NCBI RefSeq assembly: GCF_947623445.1 | Contig: NC_135241.1 | Location: 22,570,501-22,634,500 of the forward strand | Length of the DNA stretch: 64,000 bases | Source of the DNA: Clavelina lepadiformis | Taxonomy: Eukaryota > Chordata > Ascidiacea > Aplousobranchia > Clavelinidae | Direction: 5' to 3' | Part shown: positions 1 to 10,748 of the stretch, piece by piece | Layout of the letters: each line of letters opens with the position of its first letter | Position numbering within the stretch: position 1 is the first letter of the stretch | Program-made: the position numbers and the translations under genes | The notes under the pieces: model-generated | Database searches by the model: none | What the model was told of the DNA's origin: nothing | Seen by the model: only the letters and a program-made list of their open reading frames with translations

Positions 1-1584
1 GCTTTTAGTAACTGGTTGATTATATTAAAGCACCAACAGCATAGCAGTCCATTTATAAAGAGCAGCAGGATAAGTTTGTAATATTTCAGATCATTTGAAA
101 TATATATATTTTTATATTGCATTTCTACAGTGAAGTCGTGATCAAAACATTTTTTAAGGTTTATAGTAAACCCATACGGCTCTTTAAGAAAGCAAATTGT
201 GACCCGATTATGTCCTATCTAACACTGCGCGTAATTTCTTATTAATCTATTGCTTATGTATAAGCATATTGAATTTTGCCCCCTTTTAATACCTGTAACC
301 TGGTATCTAAGCTCTGTAAAAGTGGAAATTAAATCAATTTGGTAGCTGGTTTGGTGGCCATTATAACACAATTCTATTATTGCTATCTTGCATGTTTTAA
401 ACCCTGAGGCTTTACCACATTTTCGTGCTCGTTAACTGCTCGTGAGAATGTGTTTTATTGTGCTATAACTGCAACGGTGAGTATCGAAATTTTCACTTCG
501 CACAGTTAATGGTGAAAAATAAACAATACAAATACAAAAAATTACGATGTCAACAAAATAAACATGTATGAAGGCTTGACAGCGAGTGCAGTAATATTAC
601 AACTCTACCCTCGAAAGATTTCACGACCAATAGATGTGAGATCAATGCCATATGGTCACTACTAACCTACTGCTAACTCTGACCTTGTAATTATGAAGTA
701 TAGTCAATTGCGTATGCGCTGGCCATGAACAACCAATACTGTAGTTACATAACAATTTCGTGACGTTACAATAAGGTGACGTCGGAATATTTTTAAAGCT
801 GAAGGCGTTGACTTGAGCTGGTTCGAGTCATAGGTTACATTGACTCAGATCAACTTGAACTTAACCGCTCACAAGTTAAGACTAGGCTGGTATTGAAGAA
901 TTGTAACTGGCACAAAGATTGTATTAACTTTTCATTCGTTCCATTTCCTATTTTGTTGAGCTATATCGGTCCTCAGGACGATAACCGCTTAAAATTCTTA
1001 CGTCACGTCATAACCACGATATCTTAACGTCATTTTTCACCACAATCAGGCAATTTTTCAACCTTGTTTTATTGATGTCATTTCCTTTCAAATCAATGAC
1101 ATCATTTCACACGCCACAGCGAATGTGGAATAGTGACGTAATTAGCGGAACAATCAGAGAGCTAACATGCTCTGATATAATCTAAAGTGTAACAAGAGAG
1201 AACTTTGGCGTTTTATTTTATAAAATCACGCTTTAGAATAACTACAAACAAGTGAAAGACGTCAGTTTGTAGTTCTGTGCACGGTAAGTGTGATTATTAT
1301 TGATTTTTGCAATTATAATGCTGAATTAAACCGGTGCATATACAGTATGTATGGCATGGCAAATTACTCAACAAGACTATTTCCTTCGATTTCAAATATT
1401 GAAATAACATAAAATAAAAACATTTTTCAGAAAATATTATGAATTATTTAGTATAAGTTTGTGAGTTGAGTTCTGGCGGTTTTAATCATAATAGGCATTG
1501 AAAGTTCAAGGAACAAGTTTATTAAAACCTGAACAATTATCGATAAAAAAACATCACAATTAATGTAAATTTTGGCCCGTTTGG
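1..1584. other. Intergenic, no gene seen
   Basis: No open frame with recognisable domains was found on either strand. The right part is the 3' flank of the minus-strand CID-BTB-zinc finger gene. Two good plus-strand splice-donor look-alikes occur (near 475 and 1284), which could belong to non-coding first exons of a gene to the left, but nothing confirms this. Confidence 0.5.
1518..1523 (-). terminator. Poly(A) signal of the long isoform
   Basis: The minus strand reads AATAAA about 60 bases after the stop codon of the long last exon (1585-2093). The position fits a cleavage and polyadenylation signal for that isoform. It is a six-base match in AT-rich DNA, so the support is positional only. 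Confidence 0.45.
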
Positions 1585-4500
1585 TTAAGCTGTATCTCCG
1601 TTCCTCTTATGTTCGGCCATGTGAGCCTTATAAAAACACTGCACAGAGAAGATCTCTTCACAAACCTCGCATTGATAGAGTTTAAGTTTTACGTTCGAAT
1701 CGTCGTTGAGTGCATTCGATTGGTCGAGTTTCGAAGGAAAGAGAGAGTCTTGCGTAAGAGTGATTACAGCATCCGGAGATTTCTCCTCTTCTTCCGGAGA
1801 CTGCTCTTTAGTTTTTGAAGATGTTGAAGTGTTTTGAGTCGTTGTGATCTTCTCCACAGAAGTGGAGTCCAGTTCCTGCTCATTCTTCTTCAAATCTGGA
1901 ACTTTAGTCGTCTCTCTACGCTCCCTGGATGAGCGCTTCCTCCTAGAAGTATCGCGATGGAGTTTCCGGATGTGGGAATTCAGTGCAGTTGTGTTGTTAA
2001 ACGACTCAGCGCATTCTTTGCACTTATAGTCCCTTTTTAAATTGGGCTTCGGCTCATCAACTTTCTTGATGCTGCAGGTCAAGCTGGGATCTGCTGTTGA
2101 ACAATAAATTACATTTCTGTGAGGCCCCGCGATCTATGATTATTTGTTTAATTCTTTAAAGCATGCGGAAAAACTTTACACATTTTCCAAAAACAATAAG
2201 TTGCAGCTGCCATGTATTTGAAACCATGAGACTAAAGCACTTGTTGGAGTTTTTACAAAATTATGAAACATTCTTGCCAGTTTCGTCGGCTTCAATATTG
2301 TCAAAATGAGACTTCTCCTGATGAGCAACGAGTGTCTTCTTCTTCCAGAAAGACTTCTTGCAAAAATTGCACGGATAAGGTTTGGTTGGTTCTGCTAAAA
2401 AATAGCAGTGTGTCTTATTTCATTTAGTAAAAGCAAAACCTTTACCCGTGGACATGTAGAGTGAAACAACGACATCATGTGTCCCTTTAATTTGTACTTT
2501 GCCCTTGATAAAATGGAGTTAGTTTGTTCAAAATGATCAGAAGAGCTATTTACCATCAGGTTCTTTTCTCTGTTTCTTATTGGGAAGTTCGACCAATGAC
2601 AGGCTTCTGCTCTTCCTCCTTTTTAAATTCTCCTTTAAATTACTTTTAACATCGGATTTGCTTCTTTTTATTGGTTGCTCTAAAAACACGATCTCGTTGA
2701 TAACCTCATTGCTTGTGACATCACAAGTACACGTGGAAGTGTAGAAAACATCAGTTATACTTACTGTGCGAGGACGATGATGGGACATTGGGAGAGGTAT
2801 TTGTGTTCACTTCAACGAGAGATCTGCCGCTGTAAAAACAATTTGTCTGCTTAGGAATCCCGTAACAACTCATTGTGTGTCCAAAGTGAACCCAACAATG
2901 ACAAACAACAACAACAGCAGCAACAAACCCATGAAGTTAACAACAACAATGAACCCGGCATTTGGGAAAATACCTCGATGTATCTGACTCCTCTTCCGCT
3001 GGTCGATCATCTTCGGAAAAGTGGGACTGTGGTTCTTCGAGGGAGGCAGGATTGGATGAGGAGACTTCTTGGGTGGGATCAGTATTAGGAGCAAGCAATT
3101 CTGTATTTGAAATAACCCAACCTATAGCAGCAAATGGAATTAGGATAAGAAAATACAACAAATTCCAGCAGGAATTGTCTTGATCGGTTTTCCACAACCA
3201 GTTTCGTTTCTAGTGCGTAAAATAATCTTACAAGGTTCAGACCAGCATTTTCTATCAATACATTTACATCTGTTTACTCCGGCATAAAAAAATGAGGTGA
3301 AACCGTCAACCAACAAATTAAACTTGCAGTCTAAATTCTGCTCCCACTCACCAGTGAGATCTTGATCGGATGCAAGAGCTTCTTCCAGTACAGAGCACAC
3401 AGGAGACAAACTGTTAATTTTTAATCTTTTTGTAGCGGAAATAATCTCATGAACTGTTTTCACGTTGCCGTCAACCGATATCTCGGAAGTGTATATGTAC
3501 TCCAGTATTCGATTCAACGCTGATGCTGAAAAAGTAAATTTCAAACAAATTGTTCAACTCCAATTATTCACTTGAAATCTTTAGTGACATGGAATAACCG
3601 TGAGCATACACTTTGTAATTCTAGTCTTTTTAGCTCTCTGACGTCTGTGTAGGATTCGACAAGCAATGTAAATTATAACTTAGAAAAGTATTGAGACAAC
3701 TTTACCTCCAAATGTGGAATAGGTTATGTGATAGAAAGCTTACCGGTGATCCCTTGCAGTTCTATGTAGCTCAGAGGAGATTGTTTCAAAGCATCTGATG
3801 CAAAGAGAGTGTGAAAGAACTCACTGCACGAAGCCAGTATCACTTTGTGAGCCTTAAAATTCTGACCTGGAGGTAAAAACAAGCAGTTTCAGGAGATAGT
3901 CGCACAAGTACCAAGAAGAAATTATTACATCAATCCAAGCAACAGCTAATTAAGCGTTAGATAGTTCTGACAACCTTGAGCAGAGAGTGTTATGTCACAT
4001 AACATCCCTGCCTCCTGCTGCCTGCGCAGGGAGTGAAGTAAGTTGATGGAATGGAGCCTCCGGGTTTCCTTCGGAGTGTTCATGGCTTGGGTGGAGGAAA
4101 GATCATCATCTAGTGGCAAACACGTGCTGTCCGCTGCTGTGTCTGAAAAAATGTGTTTGAGAGAGACAAGTCAGAAGTTAAACCCGAGGTGATTTCACAC
4201 CAAGCAGTAACATTTTTAAAATGAGTACAAAAACAATTTAAAATGAGCATTCATGTAGGTGAGTTTATACCGTAGTTATAATTAACCGGCAGCATGTTAA
4301 CTACGTTTTGTAGTAGAAACACTAAAACCGAACAATGTTTTTAAGGTATTTTTGGGGGCCGAAGCGGTCTCTTCAATTGCTCCAACAAATTTATTCTTTT
4401 GCAACTGCAGCAGAAAATTAGCAGTTGGTCTTTAAAAATAGCGGTCTCTTAAAAGATTTTAGCAGTCTACAAGGTCAAACCTGAATCCAACATATCAGAA

Positions 4501-7500
4501 TAACTAATGCGTAGCGATACCTTGAGCAGTGACAGGCGGTTCGTACTGTGTTGACATATCTTTCGTTTTTATCTTGAAATAAGTTCCAATGGATTTGGTG
4601 ACGGGTCGATATTGAGACATAAAGTTCTTTGTCTTTCTTCTGTACCTGTACTGGGTACTTTCATCCTGTTAAGCAAGGACTTATGTCAAGCAAAGCTAGA
4701 ATCTTAAATACCGGGGAACTTCGATGGTAAAGAGTTGAATAATTCGTATAACGTTGCATTGAGGTTTGAAAAAAAAACAATATTACAAATAAAAAATTGC
4801 GTTGTCCAAGCAACAGCCAAACAAACCTGTGTTTCAATGGTGACTTGAGTGGAGGATTCATTTTTTTCTTGGATGTTGGTTTGAGAAGATTGGTCACATG
4901 TGATGAGTTGAGGGATTTCTGACTTAACTTCTGCTGTTGGTGATGTTGTTTCAATCTTTGCTTCAATTGGTTCAACTGCAAGCAATGATATTTTTAAAGC
5001 TACGGTTAAATTTAACTTTGTATCTAATGCAGCTTGTGACTCTTTTGTGAAGGTTTTATGGTAGTTAGAGTCTAGAGAATGCAACTAATTGTGCGGATAA
5101 TCAGGTAACAACGAAAAGTGAGAAAAGCAGCTAAAGCATGAAAAAGAAACCTTTCACTTCAGGTTCTTTCTCGACTTTTTCTCCTTTTGCATCAGAGAAG
5201 TGCGAAATAACCCGATTGGTGGTCATGCCGTCAAAGCTGTGAGACTTCACATGGTCAGTGTTAGGCTCGAAGTTACTCTGACTCGATATCCAATGTTTCG
5301 TGTCGCTTAAATCATCGTCTAGGCTGTTGTATGCCGAGCTGCAGAAAATATCATCGATGATCTTGTAATTATGGTTACATAATTTTAATACTTGCATTTT
5401 TAAGCACACAGATTAGGAATTACTTCTCGGTCGACTGATCTTTCGCGTCTTCCACGGGATCCTGCTCCATGGAGTAACTTCCATTTTCTATCGGGATTAC
5501 TGGATACTCGTTTAGGTCGATCTTCAAAGTGTCATCATCGCTGTCCGACTTCTCTGCCTCTACTAAAGTTACTCACTTTAAGGTAAATGACTTTCGGAAT
5601 AGAGTTCACTCTTAATCATTTGAGAGGGAAAACCTTTGGTCTGAGGTGCGGTGAACGTGGGAGTGACGTTCTTAGATTCGAGAAATTCAAGGCGGCTAAG
5701 CTCTGCTTGCCGCTTGCGCAATTTTTCCTCTAACATTTCCAAAACTTCCAAACTCTCAGCATCCTAAAATACAAGGTTGTGACGATTTTACTCATTCTTA
5801 AAAATTCTATTTTAATCAGCCATGAAAAATAATATTGCAATCAGGTATTATTTTCATTTATTTTTCAGTCACGTGATGACGTGAATGCTATAAAATCTCA
5901 CCATCTCAATCTCTTCTTCCTCAATGACTTCTTCCACGGCCTGTTCGGTTGACGCCCTCTGATTCTCGTATTCAGATGATTGGGAAGAATTACGCCTGAT
6001 AGCACTAAGATATTTATTACATTTATCGAAGTCATTCATGCATGATGGCAGCTATGTGAGCAGCATAAACACACGTTTTACCTCTTGTAATGTGAACTGT
6101 GATCAACTGATGTTCTCTTGTGCTGGCCGTACTTCGCATCCGATTCTTCTTCTGAAAACTTTGGAGAAGTGGGAAGACCCTGACGAAGAAAACGGAGTAA
6201 GTAATGGCACCAAATCCGCATCCAGGAGGCAAGATGCATCTGTGTAACTCACAAGAGAGAGCGGGTTTCGTGAACGTTGTTTCTTCTTCGATCTCATTGG
6301 CCAGTTATGATCGATATTCTTCACTGACAAGTCCAACTCTTTCAGTAATGTCGATGAGAACACGGAATCCCAAGTTGATCGAAGTTTGTATAAGTCTCCT
6401 CTGGTTTTGCCATCACCCTGCATAAAATTAGAAAGAATTATATCATGTGAACTAAATTGTGACATAAACACAAGGTAAATCCATTACAAATGGAATTTGA
6501 AGTGCCATGATTCTACATTAACAATACATTCATATACACCCCGTTGCTTTCCCTTTTCAGAATACGTAATGCGTTATATAATTGTCACCTGTGGGTTACA
6601 TATTTATGCATGCATTTACCTTTTGAAAAATGCACATAAACGTTGACACAAGTTTGTGACTGAAAAGTTTCTTATACTGTCCACCAAAGTTTTTAACAAT
6701 GGAATCGATCAGATAAAGAACGGGCATCTTTTTCTTCGGTGCAGCCTGCAAGTAAAAACATTTTAGTTCTCTATTTTATTGAGACTTTATTAGTGTAGTT
6801 TCAGTTCGAAAAAAAATGAAGGTCAATCAACATGATTATAAACAAGCTATACCAAAAAACACTGTAAGCTATAACACTGACAGAGCAAAGTGAAATTATG
6901 ATGCAAAAAAGTTATGCACAAAAAATCATTGTTATACCAGACAAGAATTACGTGGTACATTAGAGAAGTGGACTATCAGAAAGTTCGATATGAGTGGCTA
7001 CATTCATTTTCATCGCCATATAATATCTGAACCACACCAGCAGCCACATTTTGGAGCATGGCTAAAACTTGAGTTCTAAAAATACCCATGTACCTACGTG
7101 ACCTGCACGACACACACTACATGAGAGCGATGTGGACATTTTATTCACTCTATATATTCTATTGGTTACAGTAGGTACAAGTTGGACAGGTAATTGCAAT
7201 GAAAAGCTGTGCTGTGTTAATACCACACAGACTCACATAGTGTACCGTTATATATGTTTTTGTGGGCAGTTCGGATCTTTTCAGTTTGGGGGCAGTGGAG
7301 AGAATGAATTTATGACATCACAATTATCAATAAAAAACCTGGTATGACACGCAAGTTGTGTAAAAAAACACGGCAAAAATGTTACAACAAGCAAGGTAAT
7401 TTAAATTTAACATTATACCTGAAACACTTGTGTTTGAATTATTCTGACAATATCCGAGGCAAAATTGGCATTCTCTTCTGCAAGAACGGTTAACATATTG

Positions 7501-7568
7501 ATGTGTGGCTTGCTATTGAAAGTTAGCTCGGCCAAAGATGCTTTGTATTCCGAAAGCACTGATTGCAT
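1585..7568 (-). CDS. CID-BTB/POZ-C2H2 zinc finger protein, 17 exons
   Basis: Exons, 5' to 3': 7419-7568, 6620-6745, 6253-6417, 6082-6179, 5902-6004, 5634-5763, 5424-5559, 5151-5338, 4827-4975, 4521-4665, 3975-4142, 3744-3866, 3352-3525, 2974-3100, 2765-2829, 2554-2679, 1585-2093. All junctions are GT-AG and keep one frame, giving 893 residues. Residues 1-147 match the PCF11 CID domain (FNSKPHINMLTVLAEEN, YLIDSIVKNFG, YKLRSTWD), which binds the phosphorylated RNA polymerase II tail. Residues 148-463 are acidic, Ser/Thr-rich linker. Residues about 492-600 form a BTB/POZ dimerisation domain (LCDITLSAQ, FKAHKVILASCSEFFHTLF). The last exon has two C2H2 fingers (C-X2-C-X12-H-X4-H and C-X2-C-X12-H-X3-H). 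A nuclear role in transcription or RNA processing is inferred. An in-frame ATG at 4555-4557 could start a separate BTB protein, so two genes remain possible. Confidence 0.72.
2147..2152 (-). terminator. Possible poly(A) signal, short isoform
   Basis: ATTAAA on the minus strand, about 110 bases after the stop codon of the alternative zinc finger exon at 2261-2391. It would allow that exon to act as a terminal exon. Positional evidence only. Confidence 0.3.
2261..2391 (-). CDS. Alternative last exon with one C2H2 finger
   Basis: This exon follows an AG acceptor at 2392 and enters in the same phase as the 1585-2093 exon, so exon 2554-2679 can splice to either. It encodes 43 residues with one clean finger (YPCNFC, then H-X4-H in VAHQEKSHF) and its own stop codon; using it gives a 767-residue protein. 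Choosing between terminal zinc finger exons is a known device in BTB-zinc finger genes such as lola and tramtrack of Drosophila. A GC donor late in this exon (after GAAACTG) would also be phase-compatible with the next exon, so inclusion as an internal exon cannot be excluded. Confidence 0.6.
2894..2950. repeat. CAA/CAG-type simple repeat in an intron
   Basis: Imperfect run of CAA and CAG triplets between exons 2974-3100 and 2765-2829 of the CID-BTB gene. On the minus strand it is a TTG/CTG run. It makes spurious glutamine- or leucine-rich open frames that are not coding. Confidence 0.7.
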
Positions 7569-8733
7569 TTTGCTAGACTGTTACAGTACACAGAGCTTTG
7601 CATAAAGCTTCCTACATCTGTTGAATACCAGTAGATAGAGTTAATGCAGGTAAACAGTAATACATGAACAAATATTAACAAGACATAATTAGCATTAACA
7701 GATTGTGTTGTTTAAGATAGGCAAATAGAACCATCCAATGCACATGCCGGCATTAAATAAACCTATGCTGCAAAATTTTGACATCACATTCTTGTTGACT
7801 TTTTGTGCACTTTGGCACTAAACTCAAATTTTATTCATATAGGATACAGTAAGATTAAGTTAGTTCAAATATCAAATTAAATTTAAGTTTGGATAAGGTT
7901 GGCAGCCGTTATGATAACGTTTCAATAGGTAAAAATTGAGAAAGAAACAAACTGTGTTCTGCATTGAAATATTTTGCAGCTGAAAGAAATGCAGCTTTTT
8001 TGCACTAAGACCTGACTGGAAAGTATGGCAGTTTTTACTGAGAAGTTGTGCATAAAAAAATGTTAAATTTTGGCATGATGGCGTGCACTGAAGCTACAGT
8101 TCTTTATTTATTAGAAATTGGTGTTCAAGGGTTGCATGTGCCACACTTTCCACTATGACTAACAGACTAATAAATCTTAGAAAAAACGAAAATGAGCACG
8201 CATATATACACAACCAAAGCCAGCCAACTTTGCAGCTAGGATTTATCTGGTTTCTTGAGTATTGTGGACAACTGACATGAATTTGCGGGTCTTTTTGCAT
8301 TCTGGCATAAAAGAAGTTGTTTTAAAAATAACGGTAGCCTATATATGGAAACCGAAGATGTCACAATTTACCGTATAGTGATATAAGCTTAGCGTCAGAC
8401 TGCATTACACCTATACAGCCTACTATACTGTCTGACTGTATATATATGCATGCTAACAATACCGGTATACTCACTAGCTTACGTAGACTATGCTATCTGA
8501 CTAAATTCGAGTCCTATAACCTAGCCTCATAATCTACTAGCCTACAGCATCATACAATTGGCTTACAAACATATAAAACACTAATCTAGGTAGTTTTCAA
8601 CAGAGCTATACAAAAAGTGAACGAACCTTGACATGTTCTATACCGCTACGCTAATTCAGAAACTACCATGTCGAACAAAATACGGCAGTAATGTCAGCAT
8701 ACGGTACCGGTACTAGCCTATAGCGTATTTAAG
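7569..8733. other. Upstream flank of the CID-BTB gene
   Basis: AT-rich, no supported coding region. A pyrimidine-poor acceptor-like AG lies just upstream of the start codon (minus strand CTGTAACAG, about 7 bases before the ATG's exon context), so an upstream 5' non-coding exon or a spliced-leader site is possible. No TATA-type promoter could be assigned with confidence. Confidence 0.4.
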
Positions 8734-9214
8734 CCTAAGATGTTTACCATCATATCGTAGCCAAGGCAGGCACTGCAAGGTTCCGTAGTGAAATCTCGAT
8801 CGTTCACTGATTAATTGATTAGTTTACGTTTTTTGACTTCATCAGCAATTCCAGGAACAATGCATATAAACAAAAGAAATAAATCGTTCCACACACATAT
8901 AGTCTCCAAAACCGACCAACAACAGCTACCGCCGCTACGACGCACATTGCTCTGCGAAGTGCTGAATTCACATCGGATAACGAAGAAAAGCGCCAAGAAT
9001 TTTTACACAGAAGTCATGGTGGCACCATTTTTCTTACTGTGGCGTCTGCAGTAGGTTAAACAACACTTCATATTACAATCTTTACTGTCTGTGGTGAAAA
9101 TTGATAATTAATTTTCCGGGTGATAATTGAGATGCTGTAGTAAGAAAACTCCACAGAATTCACAAAATCTGGCAAAACAATAATTTCTTACATTGACATC
9201 AGTTTTGGTGTGTC
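8734..9214. repeat. Orphan copy of the MGAT4-like promoter block
   Basis: About 480 bases closely match 17071-17550, the stretch immediately upstream of the anchor exon of MGAT4-like copy 1. Here the block is not followed by any MGAT4-like exon on its left, so it looks like the leftover upstream region of a lost copy, or simply the left duplication end. Open frames in it are not conserved between the two copies. Confidence 0.7.
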
Positions 9215-10059
9215 TTACTCTACTCTTTGTCATATTGTAGATCTGCTCTTGATGAGGTTATCCTGGTTTCGCGTGAATCCAAGGATGCAACACTTAATTC
9301 AGATGATGGCTTGGCGAACCCATCGTAAGGTTAATGTAATCAAGCAGAGCTGCTTGATTAGCTCTAGTCTAAATATTTTTATAAAATACTTAAAGTACTA
9401 TGTTTGAAGTTCATTTGCGGCGCAAAATATCAACTTTTGTCGCGGGGCGGATGCGGGTGTACTCATTGGAATTATTGCAGGTTTTATCTATAAGAAAATT
9501 GCGTTAACTACAATGACATCAATCAATTGCTTTTGTTTAATTCACGATGATAAACTTATACGTAACTAAATGAAGTGAAGCGTTTCCTCCCTCCTTTCGT
9601 TACATAGTGACAGACTTGTAGTCTAATCGCAACAGTGATCATCATAAAAAGCAAACAGTTATTGTAGCAACTTTTATTACAAAATGCGCAAGTAGGCTAC
9701 GTAGCAAATTTGCTTTCATTTTTCCGAAAAGTTGATTTCATTTTACGAAATAATGGTAACAACTAACAAGGACCAGTAGGAAATTAAAAATGTTGTACCC
9801 GCAGGCAAATGAGTGAACGTGGGCGCGAGGAGATCTTTGCTGGGCTTTTGCTGCTGCTTTGCGAGCCCAAGCAGAGCTCTAATGCACGTGACATAGCGTA
9901 CACAATTTAATACGACATAAGGCTATATTTGCGCTTTTATCAGAACATGACATGCGTTGATTTAATGAACAACAAACGTGTGTTCAAGAAATGGTTTCGT
10001 TTAAAATGTTATTTTGTCAAAAAAAAAAAAAAATTGAGGGACGATAAGTGAACAAGATT
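9215..10059. other. Segment unique to unit 1, no gene seen
   Basis: This stretch separates the duplicated promoter block from the inverted-repeat element in unit 1 and is missing at the matching place in unit 2, where position 17550 joins directly to sequence equivalent to 10097. A run of about 14 A lies near 10020. No coding or RNA feature could be supported. Confidence 0.5.
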
Positions 10060-10641
10060 CCCAGATAGCACGTCGTTCGAGGGCCGACGTCGGGCCGATA
10101 GCTTGCTTCTAGCGGCCCACGAACGATAATCGCTGAAGGGCCTGTAGGCCCATCTGAAGCCCTATCTAAAACAATGCAAAGTACAATTTTTCAATTTGAA
10201 TTTGCTTCTAAACAAGCCCGGTCACCTCGCTGAGTTTTTGTATCCGCCGAGATGTAGGACAAAAGGACTTAATGCAGTATTTTGAGAAAATTCTCGTATC
10301 TGGAATTCTCGCACCAAATGCTTCAACTTTTTAACAACTTTTTTTCTTGTATTTTTCCAAAAAATCAGCCAAAAAGCCTTAACTTTGAACCAACACAAAA
10401 CGTCAACTTTAGCCTGAACCTACACTCCGCACACGCCATAACAACAGCAAACTTTCACAGATTAAGGTCACGTGCGCACTGGACCGGAATCATTTATAGT
10501 TTTTATATAGTGACGTCTTGCATGCGACCTTCGTCACAATCCCCGGGTTGCTGTTTTAAAACTGCTGAAAATGGTACTACAGGCCCTATAGCGAGAATAG
10601 CTCGTTGTAGCCGTCGGGCCGACAACTACGTGCTATCTGGG
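10060..10641. mobile_element. Complete inverted-repeat (foldback/MITE-type) element
   Basis: Ends are CCCAGATAGCACGT on the left and ACGTGCTATCTGGG on the right, with further GC-rich inverted matches inward (GGGCCGACGTCGGGCC region on the left, GTCGGGCCGAC on the right). About 580 bases, no coding capacity. No target duplication could be seen with certainty. This is the only copy in the window with its left end; all amplified units keep just the right-hand part. Confidence 0.65.
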
Positions 10642-10748
10642 TTGTAAGATTAAGGATCAGCATCAACTCGTTTTCAATTACTTCCCCGCTACCTGGCATT
10701 TTTTTTTAACTAACTTACCTCAAATTTTCTGACGCATCGTAATGATTA

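Noticed and set aside
2870-3094. Leucine- or glutamine-rich frames on both strands
   Set aside because: Produced by the CAA/CAG simple repeat in an intron; the true exon is 2974-3100.
6103-6471. 122-codon minus-strand frame running past the end of the third CID exon
   Set aside because: It reads through the GTGAGT donor at 6252. Splicing to the acceptor at 6180 gives a frame that stays open through all later exons.
10282-10647. Plus-strand open frame starting MRKFSYLEF, repeated in every unit as 73 codons
   Set aside because: It lies in the inverted-repeat element, has no domain, and changes length with small indels between units. Its repetition only reflects the tandem array.
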